DNA from: Isoetes taiwanensis
Lineage: Eukaryota > Streptophyta > Lycopodiopsida > Isoetales > Isoetaceae
Reading direction: 5' to 3'
DNA: 64,000 bases
Assembly: GCA_021234155.1 (NCBI GenBank)
Contig: JAJEKV010000066.1
Coordinates: 4,552,537-4,616,536, forward strand
Part shown: positions 24,101 to 35,775 of the stretch, in pieces
Numbering within the stretch: position 1 is the first letter of the stretch
How the letters are laid out: each line of letters starts with the position of its first letter
Position numbers and translations under genes: made by a program
The notes under the pieces: generated by a model
Seen by the model: the letters and a program-made list of their open reading frames with translations, nothing else
Told to the model about the DNA's origin: nothing
The model's database searches: none

Positions 24101-25454
24101 GATCAATGTCTGCATGTGGGAATTATGCACATGTTTCCCATGTTGTTCAAGGAATATGTTGTAGACCTGTTCATTGCAAATGAACCAAATGAAAAGATTT
24201 TAAAGAGAAGATCAATTATGAAGCAAATGAAAAGAGAAAAGTGGCAACGATACCAGTTACCTCGCTAAAAAATGGCTAATACCGGGGGAGATTATAAACT
24301 TCTGCTGGAACCAAATGCATCTTGTGAAATATAGAAACTTGCTTGTGCATTTGTAAGCACCTCCTGCATGTATTTTGTTACAGCAATGGGACCACCATTG
24401 ATAAATGTGAATGCGATCAAAAGATACAAAAGCTCTTTCACAATGTCCAAATCCATTTATCAGTCATATGTACTATTGCTAACCATCATTCAATTAGATT
24501 GGGATTAAAATCGCGTTGTATAAGCCTATTATTTACCTTTGTATTGAATTAACCATACTTTTGCCGAGTTCATTTTCGGCTTGGGAATATGCATTTTGTG
24601 TTGAAATTGAACGACATTCCAAAATACGATGCAAATCACCCATATTATGAGAGAATGTGGGCAACATAAAAAGTAGAAAATTGCATATTATTTTATACCA
24701 TCACGGACGACTACGAAATTTATAGAGTAAAATAAGAAGCCTTTTTTCAATAAATTACGTCAAGCAAGTGGCTACAAAACAGAGATTTTCGTAGTTGAAA
24801 TCGCGTCAGTACGCGATTTTGTTGGCATAAATATAGCATGATCAAACAACATAAATGCCAACAACTATTTGGTTCACAGGTCAGCGGCTCACGAGATCCT
24901 TTCGATCATGAACAAACCATGCTCTGCGGATTCCATAGGAGATGGATTACAACATCGAAGGGATCAGGATAGAAGCGGACGGGATTCATAGCAATGACAG
25001 TCAGCCAGTCTTCAAGTTCTATGCCTAGCTGGCAGCACCTGCAGAGGTCCACATGGTTCATCTTGCAGGTAATAAAATGTTCCATAATAAAAAAAGCAAA
25101 AGGAGGCCAAAGTCGATGGCTTGGCTATTTCATGCATATCTATTTATACACACCTAAATTATTGACGGTATATACATACAAATTATTGGACGTATAGCAA
25201 ACCATATACATAATAGAATAATACAATACATATACAGAACCAATAATGCTGCTATAGTTGTATTTCGTCTCTAATAATCAGACAAGATCAACGCCATAAA
25301 ACATTGCAAACTTATTTTACAATAACACAATATATATTCAAAAGCTTTTGTGTAAAGTATATTTCATATTCAAAACATTTATGGAAAGTATATTTCCGGG
25401 AAACATATATATCAAAATAGTTCCCTTTCTAGAACAATTTTCTCAAGGTCCCTG
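21110..25454. other. Intergenic DNA with small repeats, no supported gene
   Basis: Notable bits are a GC-rich hairpin at about 21866-21890 (gtgcccggcgatgccgggc) and a 74-bp tandem duplication at about 23190-23341 (tccaatgtcgcc at 23199 and 23273). Short ORFs on both strands show no family match. Confidence 0.45.
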
Positions 25455-26041
25455 TCAATTTCCCCGTAGATCAAGTCGCGAGTATAGTGTTTGTATCTCT
25501 TCGACCGATTTTCCTGAAGCTACTTCTTGCAAGACACTGACAAAAAGAAGTAGAAAGTCATCTGTGCTAAACATATCAGGATGACAGGATGGCGGATTTA
25601 ATGACTGTGACTGATTGAAGCAACACTTCAGGGCGTCATCATCAACCATGATCATGCCTTCCTTTTCCTCAACACCTAGAGCATCTATCATGGTGCGCAA
25701 GCATTTTACAAATATCTTTTTACCTGTCGAATCCTTAGGGTTTGTGAATGAAGCACATTTGCTTTGATCCAAGATGGACGCCCAATCTCTATTTAGCTCA
25801 GGCACTACTCTCAAAACTTCCTGTATATTTCTATGTTCTATAGATGACCAAATTGCACAACAAAAGCGGTGAAGGCACGGTCCAACATCTCGTTGGATAA
25901 AGAACGCGGGAAACATATTTGATGCGTGTTTCAAATGGTTTCTCACGCATACCATGACTTATCAAGCGTTGCTTTAGATAACGTTACGCATAGCACACCA
26001 TTTAAATCAAAGACTAGTATTGTTGGGGAAGTCGAATTATG
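25455..26041 (-). CDS. FCP1/NIF-type HAD phosphatase domain exon (one frameshift)
   Basis: The last exon of a plant FCP1-homology protein. After a splice-acceptor-like TTACAG it reads the HAD motif I region ILVFDLNGVLC (about 25995-26020). After a one-base shift near 25950 the frame continues in a 166-codon ORF: a WSS motif (CAIWSSIEH), a DPKDS-like segment (NPKDSTGKKIFVKCL) and motif IV-like MIMVDDDALK with NPPS, ending at 25455. Motif I has the nucleophile Asp, but the second Asp of DxD is Asn (DLNG), as in a divergent plant FCP1 subgroup, so activity on phospho-CTD is doubtful. Upstream exons were not identified. The shift may be a sequencing error or a real lesion. Confidence 0.6.
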
Positions 26042-26399
26042 TCTGTAACGCAAACATATACGTATGAGATGAAAGAAATGGAACAAGAAAACGCGTCAGG
26101 GGTGATTTATATAAAGAAGCATGTCAACAAATTCTATAAATATGAAACCAAAGGAAACTCTAAATCGCGCCCGGATCGATTTTTATATATGTCATTAGTA
26201 AAATGCATGGATATCATAAGAAAAGCGAGCATGGTCCCAATACCTTTCTTCTTCATCAATCCGATGCCGCTAGAAGCATCAACCACATCGGTTGAGATCG
26301 TATAGTTTGAACTATGGTTGATAGTTCATTACTCTTTACACTAACACGGCTAGAGCTTTGATTTCAACTCGATCCACGTCATGATCTTCATCCTTGTTA

Positions 26400-28050
26400 T
26401 TTTCATCTGTTCTTTATCTTCATCTACAAGGATGTTCACAAGTATGTTGCGGGAACGGAACCATTATGTCTGCTCTTTGATGATATCCATGTTGATGCTA
26501 GCAGTCTTTGTCTCATAGCCTCTGTTCTTTAGCTAAATCTGCGGGTATTTAGGCCTTAGAGCTAGAAGCTTTGCTTTTTGCACTGGGATTGGACCCCTAG
26601 GTGCTTCCTCTAGTACTTTCTCAAAAAGAGCTCTAAGAAATGCTTGGCTCGATCATCGGAGGCGATGCTCACGGCATTTCTATGCTAATTTCAAAGCTTC
26701 CCTATCGATGTAACCTCAGGGCATGAAGCTCCCGGCAAATTGTCCCCAATGGGCATAAAGAACACGATCTTGTTTAGCCTCTCCTTATGTGGCGTTAGGA
26801 GCTCATACTTAATGTGATCCACAAGAACGAGGGTCCGCCTAGTTTTCTTCCTCTTCTTCCTCTTCAAATTCTAGTCGTTCCACATCTACAACACCCTTCC
26901 CTTATCCCCAATAGTTTGCTCAAGATATAGAAGACATTTCGCGGGGAGGGGTTCATCTAGTTGATAGCACTTGCCATGCAAGTTTTTCTCCATACGGTTT
27001 CCCCTTAAGCCTTTCATATTCCTTATCATCCATCATGGCTATCATAATGATTAACACATGAGAAATTTTACTCTCCGTGCTAAATTCATTGTCCCTGTTT
27101 TCATCTATGAGGATTGCCGTATCACTTTAACGCATTCTAAGTCTTTTGCAGCAGATAGAGCATATGCATAGGACATGTCGGAGGGGCATATTGTGACAAT
27201 AGTGTAATGCATTTCTGTCATGTAACCACTGCATGTATTATAGAAGCTATTATAGTCATCAAGCGACCATCTGGCGTATCGGCAATCAAGCACGAAGAGT
27301 GTGATATCGTGGGGTTCTTTACCCACATCGGCATTGCACATTTAAACCCGTGGACACTCGGTAAAAGAATGTGGATTCTTCATCCTCGGTCTGCTTTACC
27401 AATGCGACTTTTCTTTTCAAGTCGGATGCCACTTTCGTGTGAATCCCTTTCAGGTTTGCAACATTTTTCAACTTCTGTTGTTTGACAAAATCTTTCGACC
27501 AAAAAACATACTTCTTCATATCGTCGTTGGAGACGTCGTATTTTTGTATTAGTCCTAGCTCCGACAACAACCACTCCCCTGTAAGCCTTTGTAATTCCTC
27601 TCCGACTGCCTTCTTAGCACTCTAATATTTTTCAGTTGGTCGCATGCGTCTTTAAATGATTCCATGTCCTTTGTTGCAGAACTTTTCTTATAAAGGACTT
27701 CCTTTCTGATGCACCTGTCCAAAACTGAGATTAGTTCTTCATTGTCTAATCCCTGGGCCTTCCTCATCTTTGTGACATGGAGATTGAATATTGGGTGTCG
27801 ATAGGAGGAAATATGCCTTGTGAATCGAGCAACTTCTTCTCCACATAGGCATCCCAGAATTCATTCCATTTCTTCCAGACCTGGTCAGAAGAAAAAATTA
27901 TTTTGCAGACATCCTTGGGTACAGTTGGCGCTTCGGAATCATCTCCCTTTTCATCTCCTTTTTTTTTTCCTTTGACCTGATGCTCTTACTCTTTGTCTGG
28001 TCGGCGACTCGGCATTGATTTCCCATTTATACATTGGTTACGAGCATGCC
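26400..28050 (-). pseudogene. Frameshifted ORF series, possible degenerate methyltransferase-like protein
   Basis: Consecutive minus-strand segments in changing frames read as one protein: WKKWNEFWDAYVEKKLL, then a charged helical stretch (27555-27767), MKKYVFWSKDFVKQQKL (27319-27570), then LFVLDCRYARWSLDDYNSFY and HYTIVTICPSDMSYAYALSA (27105-27341), with weaker pieces down to about 26440. A beta-strand ending in D-C-R-Y followed by a helix and another strand resembles the DPPY region of beta-class N4/N6 DNA methylases with a lost motif, but this is only a guess. Length, composition and co-directionality with the FCP1-like exon leave open that they belong to one locus. No family was recognised with confidence. 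Confidence 0.4.
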
Positions 28051-29930
28051 GCATTTGCTCTATATAGGGACTGCAAAAAATAAATTTGTTAGTTCCAGGT
28101 TAACAGCCGAACGCGATTTGCCTATTCTGAAAAGAGACTGCTTTGACTGGTAGCAGTATTTTCAGAGTAGGCAAATTGTGCCTGGCTCATTTTAGAATAG
28201 AATGGAACTCGGAAAGAGAGCGCGCTACCGATCAAAGGCGATCTCTTTTCGAAGTAGGCGCCAGCGATTTCAAATGGAAGGAAACGCACATGCACCTGGC
28301 GCAATTTCACCAACCAGAAACCGGTTAACTGGTGCTACTCAGTTAAACATATCGAGTTTCTGATTAGGCAAATTGCGTCTGGCGCGATTTGCAAATACAA
28401 AAACAAAAAACGAGGGAAGAAAGTTAGCTTTTGTACAAAAATGTTTTTTCCATGCCGTTAAGAAGTGCACTGATTTCGGCTAGCTCGGTAGGCGTTGTTG
28501 AGCCGCTCAGGAACCGATTTTGGATCTGTTACTTCATAAGAGGTGTTGCAAGTCATGCTCCATACAACATGAAAAAAGTGGATCTGAAGGCATGCTTCCA
28601 AACTGTGTTTCACCAACAAATTCAATCCAACAAGGAGGAAAAACTTCAAACATTTCAAGATGCGTCAAAATTAGGTACTATGTATGAAGTTTTAGTTTGA
28701 TTTAAAGAACAATGCAACATAAAAGGTTTGTTGATTTTAAATGGTTCATTTGATGCACAAGCTTTTCTCTGAAGCTTTGGCTTTGTGCAATCTTTTGACT
28801 ATTTGACCCATTTTACTTAAATTTTTCCATATTCGATCTCCCTACTGAATTTCTGCATCATTTTACAGTATTTAAACATTCTATTTATGGCTGAATATTA
28901 TGGAAAGATAGCTGCTACTTAGCTTTGGTAGTTTTATGTTTATTTTTGCAGGCTTTAGTGTTTGGAATTTAAAGAGGTTGGATGTGATATCTCTTGAATG
29001 ATTACGATTGCAAATGCAGATCTACAAGCAAATTGTCTTTTTATGCTAGAATCTTGTGTTGTTAAGATCCTACGATCAATTTTGTTGTTTAATTTGTACC
29101 ATATATTACAATCTAGAGTCTTATTACAAGCTGGAATATCAGGATTCAAATTCCTATTTGATATATAGACATCTGGTATATAAATATTGCATAGACCAGC
29201 AAATATGATGACATTCTAACTATTGCATTGACTAAAAAATTGCCAAGTTATCTCACTAATAAGATTACAATTTATCTGACTAGAAAGTTGACTAAGCGTC
29301 TGACTAATTATTTGACGTGACTGTTTCTCTGACTATGTCTGACTAATTATCTGACTATTATTCTAACGTTAGATCGTCAGATAAAACTCGTGAGTTGTCT
29401 ATTTTATGAAGGATCTCTGACGATTATTCTGACGTTTAGCCATCATTCTCTTGTAATAAGATGGAGGACTTAAAATGTGGTGATAAAGAAGAATATGGTG
29501 AATGTGGTAGTGGATGGTGGGCTTGAAATGTGGTATACAATACACCACAATTGATGTACACACAATAACTACTACATGCACCACCACACTAAGCACCATA
29601 ACTAAGAAAATATGAATAACAGAATTCAAAAACTAATATGTGATTCCTCCAGGTAGTTGGCAGCATGTTCTTCTCTTACATTTCTCTCAGATCTTCTAGT
29701 TCTAATATCCCTTGTATCAGAAGATACTCTGATGGAATCTTTTAGCCCTCTTACAATGAATTCATTTCACACCATTGTAATCAATCTCTCACGTCTTGTT
29801 CTTTGCTTTTTGGAGGTTTCTTGGAACATGTAATACCTTTCCAAGATCCCTCTGGCTGATTTGTCACTTGTTTCTGAATCTACACGGTGTGATATAGACA
29901 TTGCAAGATAGCTATTCTTGGCTGCTGTAA
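28051..29930. other. Intergenic DNA
   Basis: No supported gene. Between about 29220 and 29360 the motif CTGACTA recurs many times with irregular spacing, and at 29345-29385 there is a weak inverted arrangement (tctaacgttagatcgtcagata). Confidence 0.4.
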
Positions 29931-30372
29931 CGGACCCATGGGAGACCGCTCGAGTGGATCTTGGTGTCGCGTTCCTGAGAACATTGGCATAAATTTGTAG
30001 AAGCGACTACTCATAAGCGTCTAGGCGGTTTTGCCCAATTGGTTAAGGGCATGTCGGTTAGGAACATTATATTTGGTATCGAGGCGGGGCTTTCGAGTTT
30101 GAGTCTGCATGGGGCAAATATGACCCGAATGTGGTAGGTCGAGACTTGACACCATGGGATGGTGTAGTCTATGGTTTGTGATGCTTTCGAGGGGCGGGCA
30201 TAGTTCTAGTGGGAGAGATTATAGCGGACCCATGGGAGACCACTTTCGAGTGGATCTTGGTGTCAAGTTCTGAGACATCGACATAAATAGGTAAAGCGAC
30301 TACTCATAAGCGTCTAGATGTTTTTGCCCGGTTGGTTAAGGGCATGTTGATTAGACACGTTAAATTTTGCTA
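29931..30372 (+). repeat. Two-copy 294-bp direct repeat, possibly tRNA-derived SINE
   Basis: The start cggacccatgggagacc occurs at 29931 and 30225, each followed by gcgactactcataagcgtct and ggttaagggcatgt. Between them lies gaggcggggctttcgagtttgagtctgc. The TGGTTAAGGGCA box and the later TTCGAGTTTGAGTC box are at the order and spacing of Pol III A and B boxes, so a tRNA-derived SINE is possible. No tRNA cloverleaf is intact. Confidence 0.4.
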
Positions 30373-30873
30373 AGCGGATCATTGCTAGTAGAGAGTTTCA
30401 CAAATGCATAGAATCCTTGAGTGCCCTCATGTCAATGCTCTTGGCCTCAAAATCCTTTAATTCTTCACCTATAAATTATTCCAATGTTTTATCCCTCAAG
30501 AACTCAAGAAAAATTTCTTTCTTCATGCTATCCTCAATTTTTTGGTCTGTCTATGAAAAGATATTAACAAATTAAGGACAATACTGCATTTAGTGCTTGC
30601 ATTTCTTGTTGAACTGGATCCTTCTGCCAATTTTGCAAGCTCCAATCTTTCCTCTCTTATTCTTTTCCTTTGGAGTCTTTTCTTCAACATCCTTGGTTCT
30701 TCTTTGTTTTCTTCTCTGAAATGCCAGTTTGTGGATGGATTATTTCATTGACATCCATATCCACAATCGATTGAAACTTGCAGCGAGGAGTCAAAGAACA
30801 GGAAGGAGGCAAAGAACAGGAAGGGCCGAAGAATAGGAATTTGAATTTTAGTTTTGAAATTAGAATTTCACCC
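30373..30873. other. Intergenic DNA
   Basis: Nothing recognised; short AT-rich ORFs only. It ends at the target-site duplication of the Mutator-like element. Confidence 0.4.
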
Positions 30874-31549
30874 ATAAATTAGCGCCCACTTTATTGGCTC
30901 CCGAAATTGAGTCAACATGCCAAGCGGGTTCGCCATGCGAACCCAGTCGCCAGTGAACCCGGGCCGGATTCGCCCGGCGAACCCGCAAGGGCGTGGCATA
31001 GATGATTCAGTTGGGCGCTGTCGCTGCGTGGCATTCTTTGCTTAGGGTTGGCCCCGGCGAACTCAAACCTTGATTAAGTGTCGGTGGCGAGGAGTCAAGC
31101 GTGTAGGACCAGCGACCCTCTTTGGGTTGGCGGCGAATACGCCGGCGTCGTGAGGCGGGTCGGTGCAGTCGGTGGCGGTCGGATTTGATCTGTAAACCCG
31201 ATTCTCTTTGTTCAATCCTCTGTTTTCAATTTGGATTTTTTTTGTCTTTTGCCCCTTGTTTTATCTTGCTCTTTGATTCTTTTTACTTCCAAGCTGTCTC
31301 TGTTAGATCATCTTTTTGCGTTTTATCGGTTATGTTTGGCAGGATTTTGCTTCAGAGTTTTGGAAACATGAGTTGTAGTTTTGGGTTTAAATTCAATTTG
31401 CATTTGGGTAACTTTTTTATTGACCTACCCAATTTTTTGACCATCACAGCACATATAAGCACCTTCACCAAATAATTTATGTCATCATCATTTGCATCAC
31501 TAATATGCTCATTATATCCTTTATATAATAGAAAACACTCATGATTTTT

Positions 31550-31612
31550 TGAAGGGCAATGAAGGGCTATGGAAGGGCAATGAAGGGCAGTTTGAAGGGC
31601 AATGAAGGGCAG
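31550..31612 (+). repeat. Short tandem GAAGGGCAAT-type repeat in the MULE
   Basis: About six imperfect copies of gaagggcaat / gaagggcagt in tandem. No function is evident. Confidence 0.6.
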
Positions 31613-31806
31613 TCAGCACCTGTGCAGCACATGTGTCGCCCACATGCTTTTTTGAGTATGTGAATTAAAAAACCACCCATTTCTGGCAATGCCGGTGATG
31701 GTTTTATGCGCGCCCAGATTGGAGGTGTTGAAGAATTGATCGATTCTGTTTCTTTTGTAGTCGATTTGGAGCAGAATCCGAGTTGATGTGACGACCCAAA
31801 TCTAAA

Positions 31807-31890
31807 ATGGGTTGTGTTTCTTCAAAGGTGATGCATATGCAAGCGAGAGAAAGAGGCCTTGATCGACGAGGAAGAAAGGCGATGGATTGA
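31807..31890 (+). pseudogene. Small MULE-internal ORF with N-myristoylation-type start
   Basis: A 27-codon ORF begins MGCVSSKVMHMQARERG and ends in TGA. MGCxxSK is the classic N-myristoylation/palmitoylation start used by many plant kinases and signalling proteins, and the 80 bases before it read like a 5' leader. The most economical view is a captured 5' gene fragment that lost its downstream part. The source gene cannot be named and chance is possible at this length. Confidence 0.3.
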
Positions 31891-32579
31891 TGAATTAAAG
31901 CTAAGAAAAAGCTCGGCAAGGTCTAAGAAAGCGAAGCTTTAGCGGGCCGCGAGGTAGCTCTAACTTCCGGCAGCTATGGCAAGCTTGATCCGTAGAAGGA
32001 ATCCGCCCGGCGCTCAGGAGGGCAATTTCTAGGGACCCAAGCAGCAGAATCTTTTTGGATCAAAACGCCAAGAATTGGGTTCGGTCGGGATACATAAATT
32101 CTGGCCGATTTTTACGCAACCAGGCGTGATCAATACATGGGGGTGATGGAGGGTTTAGAAGAAGAGGCAAGCCCCCGTTATTCTCCTCTAGTTTCGTCTC
32201 CGCCCAAAAAGCTCCTTAAATCCGTTTCTCTTCCGGCAAGCCTGATGGCCCCGCCATGGGTTCGCGATGGGCGAACCCGCCGGAATAACTTTCATTATGG
32301 CCTTGTTGGCGAAAGTGTAGCCCAGCCGTGGGTTCGCTTTGGGCTTAACCCTGGCGAGGGGTAATCGCGCCCGGCGGGGGTAATAAACGACCGCCATCGA
32401 CCGACATCGCAGACGGTGGCTAACCGGTTCGGGTTTAACGGCCGAACCGGTAAGTGAATGCCACCTTGACGCCCGCGTCAAAATGGCGGAGGTTCGCCTG
32501 GCGACTTTTTAGGGGTTCGCTTGGCGAACAGGTACTCTGGACTTAATTTCGGGAGCCGATCGAAGCACCGATAAATTAG

Positions 32580-33590
32580 TGAAGACAAAGATACTAGTGA
32601 CAATATGTCATAATGTTGACTTTTCTAAAGAAGATGCTTGAACCAGGCTAAAATTAAAAGAAACATGGTTCCATCGCACAAAGGGTTGCCATCATGAAAT
32701 GGTAATCAAAACTTTGAAACCCTGAAGTCCATTTAGACAGGCTAGTAAGCAACACCACTCTAATAGTCTTCAGCACGTTCCTTCGAAACTGTTAAACAAT
32801 ATAATTCACAACTGAGAAAACTAATATCGATCTGCGAAAGTTCTATTATGGCATGAAACTCTGTTGCAGTTGCATGCGACCGCAAACAGAGGAAAATGCT
32901 ACGCCACAAGAATCTGCAGTAAAGCCTAATCCAAAGCAAACAAACAGGTTTACTCCGACTTTTGCATGCATGCCTCCCCGCGAACTGGCAGTGCTCAATG
33001 GTTTCTTAGTCTTGAATGTGGTTGCCCTCCATAGTCAATCGCGGCACTCAATAGCTGCTGTGCATCTTACCATGCCTGCATACCAAACTCCAGAGACATA
33101 TAACAATATAACAAGAATAGGTTAGCGAAACGGCGATCCTTGAGGCCCTTTTTCCATGGTAGTCGTATTTCTAAATGTCACATATTTTATCAAATCATGT
33201 TTGGCCACCTATTGTCCTAAAAGAAAATACTATCAAAGACATGTCTTATTTAGGTTCGGAATAGGTTTTCCCCCGCCATAGAATAAGACACCTAGTCTTA
33301 TTTGAAAATATAACTAAAAATAAGACGTCTCTTATTTTTTCATGGTTTTCCACTAGCAGTTTAGTGGTGTCATATTTTATGACTACCATGTAGTGGAAAA
33401 ACAAGTTTAGATTTGTGTGTGTCTTATTTTAGGCTTGGAGTCACAAATGGTGTCTTATATGGTATATGGCAGCCATATTTTGTGACTGCTGTGGAAAAAG
33501 GCCTGATGAGTCCAAGAACCCCTTGCACAGTAAATCTCGTATGGCTGTTTGTGTCTTGGTTGGACGACGACCAGACCTGTATATTTCAGG
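32580..33590. other. Intergenic DNA between the MULE and psbX
   Basis: No supported gene. The stretch 33180-33480 holds several copies of gtcttatttt/aaataagac motifs on both strands, giving weak dyad symmetry. Confidence 0.4.
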
Positions 33591-33660
33591 TATATACTAG
33601 CATATACTTAGAACATGCCAAAAACCTACATAACCAATAACCAAGGGATTGCCCCCTAGA
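33591..33660 (-). repeat. 70-bp repeat with hairpin end, inverted copy at 49022-49100
   Basis: The segment tatactagcatatacttag...aagggattgccccctagaggcaaccc reappears in reverse complement at 49022-49100. It ends in a GGGTTGCC...GGCAACCC palindrome. It is probably the end of a mobile element family. Confidence 0.6.
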
Positions 33661-33675
33661 GGCAACCCAAAAATG

Positions 33676-33754
33676 TTATCCTAATCTTTGTTTGTTGTTC
33701 CTCCAATCAGAACGGTCCTCTTATCCTAATAAAAAATGACGTGTTATTATCCTA
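33676..33754 (+). promoter_or_regulatory. psbX upstream region: three TTATCCTA (I-box-like) motifs and TGACGTG
   Basis: TTATCCTA (TAGGATAA on the other strand, containing the GATAA I-box core) occurs at 33676, 33721 and 33747. TGACGTG with an ACGT core lies at 33737-33743. I-box and ACGT elements are common in light-regulated photosynthesis gene promoters. Location 50-130 bases before the start codon supports, but does not prove, a regulatory role. Confidence 0.4.
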
Positions 33755-33806
33755 TTGCTGCCTATTATTTGGTCTGGCGTAGTGTATTCCGGCAGCGAGA
33801 TCGGCT

Positions 33807-34462
33807 ATGGCGTCCACTATGAGTTGTGCTGCCGTAGTGCCAGCATCCATTTCTCTCCGTAATGGCTTATGCGGCCAAAGCCTTTCTTCTTCTCGATCTT
33901 TTAATTCCCCTTCGCTCGTCTCTAGAAGCAGAATCGTTATGAGGTACCAATTCCTTTCTTGTTTTCAGAAAATATTCTGTTTTCCTTTCTTCTTTCTAAT
34001 TTAGTACTTAGAATCTATACTTCGTTAAGATTCCTGGAACATCGAGTATGATCTTTATGTTTCTTGTCCAATGAAGTATAATTCTTTCTCTGTTCATGTT
34101 TCTTGTCAATTCGTGTAAGATGATCCTTTTTACTTGTCAAATTGAGTGTGATCTTTGACCTGCAATTCAAGGCCTCAGATTCAGGAAATTGTATCAGATC
34201 TCTATGATCTAAAATCTAAGTTTTGTAAATTTGTACATGCAGTGCGTCTTCTCCGAAAAATCAGGCAGAATCTGGAGGAGCAGTTGCATTAGCCTTGCTT
34301 GCTGCTTGTGTGATTCCAGAAATAGCAGAGGCAGCGCAGCCTGGAATATCACCATCTTTGAAAAACCTTCTGCTCAGTGTTGTGGCTGGAGGAACTGTTC
34401 TATTAGTTATTGGAGTTGCAGTAGCAGGAGTTTCTACATTTGATCCAGTCCAGAGAAAGTGA
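33807..34462 (+). CDS. psbX: Photosystem II subunit X precursor (two exons)
   Basis: Exon 1 is 33807-33943 and exon 2 is 34243-34462, joined over a GT-AG intron of 299 bases in phase 2; together 118 residues plus stop, close to the usual size of this precursor. The first exon is a Ser/Arg-rich chloroplast transit peptide ([20 protein letters not shown]). A hydrophobic Ala-rich thylakoid-transfer segment follows ([17 protein letters not shown]). The mature part has the family signature [17 protein letters not shown], one membrane helix and the closing FDPVQRK. PsbX is a 4 kDa single-helix subunit near cytochrome b559 that supports quinone exchange. The gene is intact. Two degraded copies of exon 2 lie at 35776 and 48608. 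Confidence 0.95.
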
Positions 34463-34644
34463 AAATGCTTCTTGTAATGCAGAGATCTGTTCATATTGAT
34501 TTATCCAATCTAATTCCATTTGTCCCTTAAATTTGATGCCTCCAAGATTCTCCATAAGTATAAATGTATATATATCTTAGTTCTAAAATCTAAGTCTTGA
34601 GGAACCTTTTCCAGCCTCCACATTACAGCGGCCTCCGCGAACAT

Positions 34645-35775
34645 TTCTCTAAACTTGTTAGTTTGAAAATTTGTGCAAAGTTAAAACAATTTTTTTTTTT
34701 TTTTAATTAAACATTGTATGATATTTCAGTGTAATACATGCCAGGGTTTTTTTGATAACCATATATGCAGGGTCAAGAATCAAATGGCAACACTTGAAAA
34801 ACATGGAAATATGCACTTGTGAATATATATGGTGTTGATACCAAGCGAAAATACCAGCACAGTACCGAAGGATGGATCGTGAACCGACAGCCTTGTTGTC
34901 AATTTAATATGTGTTACTGTACTAAGGCCCCCTGGACTATGGTAGTTGGCAAGATTTTGTATTAATGAAACATGGCATGAGGTCTAAGTAATACATGCCT
35001 TAGTTGTTCGATAAATGAAATGGCTTCATAACATTATATGCAGGATCAAGGAGCTAAGGGCAACACTTGATAATAAAGAAGGTATGCACTTGCAAAATAT
35101 GTACAAGGACCTAAATGTGTCGGTTTGGTTACCAAGCAAAAATAGCAGAACAATACCTAATGACGGATTGCATCCCGACCAGGAATTGGGAGCGGCAAAA
35201 CCTTTCCAGGTAAGAAGACCGAACCTAATCTGTGCTTTAAAACAATTTACAAGGGCGATCATGTGCCCCGACTTGAGATTCCGGCCATGACATGAAGGCT
35301 GAGCTATAAGCCGGCAGTAGTATAGCATTTGCATGGGAAGGAGGAAGGGTGACCTCAATATGGTCACCAGAAAGAAGCTGCAAGAAGAGAAGCAAGGCAT
35401 GGCCAAGAAGCTGAAAGTATTCCAATTCCATAAGCCTGCACTGGTAACTAGCAGCAGCAGTAAGGCAAAAGATAATACTCAAGGGATTGCTGAAGCCAGT
35501 GATAATGGTGAGGCTCAAATAGGTGATAGGCAGAACACGATGATGCAGCCAGATCCTCTACTCACTCAGTCCAGTGCAATGATGGCCACAAATAACATCA
35601 ATGACACTGGATGCAGCATACAACAAAGCATGACAAACACCAAGGCAAAGACCATTATGAAGGCCGATCAACAAGAAAATAGTGCTGCTCGATCCAACCA
35701 GGTTTGAGATCATAAATATTGTTTAGAAATAGCATACATTTCTATCCTACTCTAGAGAGTACATATGTGGTTCTA
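34645..35775 (+). repeat. Duplicated 1.1 kb spacer, copy A
   Basis: This block, starting ctaaacttgttagtttgaaaa and followed by a T-run, is repeated at 47470-48605. It joins the end of psbX to the exon-2 pseudocopy. An internal diverged duplication is also visible: 34769-34885 resembles 35040-35180 (ggcaacacttga...gtatgcacttg...ggttaccaagc). Confidence 0.85.
35026..35707 (+). pseudogene. Unidentified gene fragment inside the spacer (exon-like)
   Basis: After an acceptor-like tatatgcag the sequence reads RIKELRATLDNKEG, later RRPNLICALKQFTRAIMCPDL, then a stop, then a 124-codon frame beginning MGRRKGDLNMVTRKKLQEEK with a Lys/Gln-rich tail. In copy B the frame runs on past the stop (LRFRHDMKAEL). 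The composition is protein-like, so this is probably part of a host gene carried along in the duplicated block. The family is not recognised; copies A and B are both broken. Confidence 0.4.

Larger units (their letters stand above)
30883..32570. mobile_element. Non-autonomous Mutator-like element (MULE), 1688 bp
   Basis: The element is flanked by a perfect 9-bp direct repeat ATAAATTAG (30874-30882 and 32571-32579), the target-site length typical of Mutator elements. Its ends form inverted repeats of about 80-100 bases: both start CG, share GGCTCCCGAAATT..AGTC at the same offset, then TTCGCCA.GCGAACCC and AGTCGCCAG..GAACC. No transposase is encoded, so mobility would depend on an enzyme made elsewhere. 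The interior has gene-like leader and T-rich intron-like sequence and a small ORF at 31807, raising the possibility of captured host DNA (Pack-MULE). Confidence 0.8.

Noticed and set aside
30373-30440. Intact tRNA gene near the SINE-like repeat
   Set aside because: Box-like motifs are present nearby but no cloverleaf with acceptor and anticodon stems can be folded by eye.
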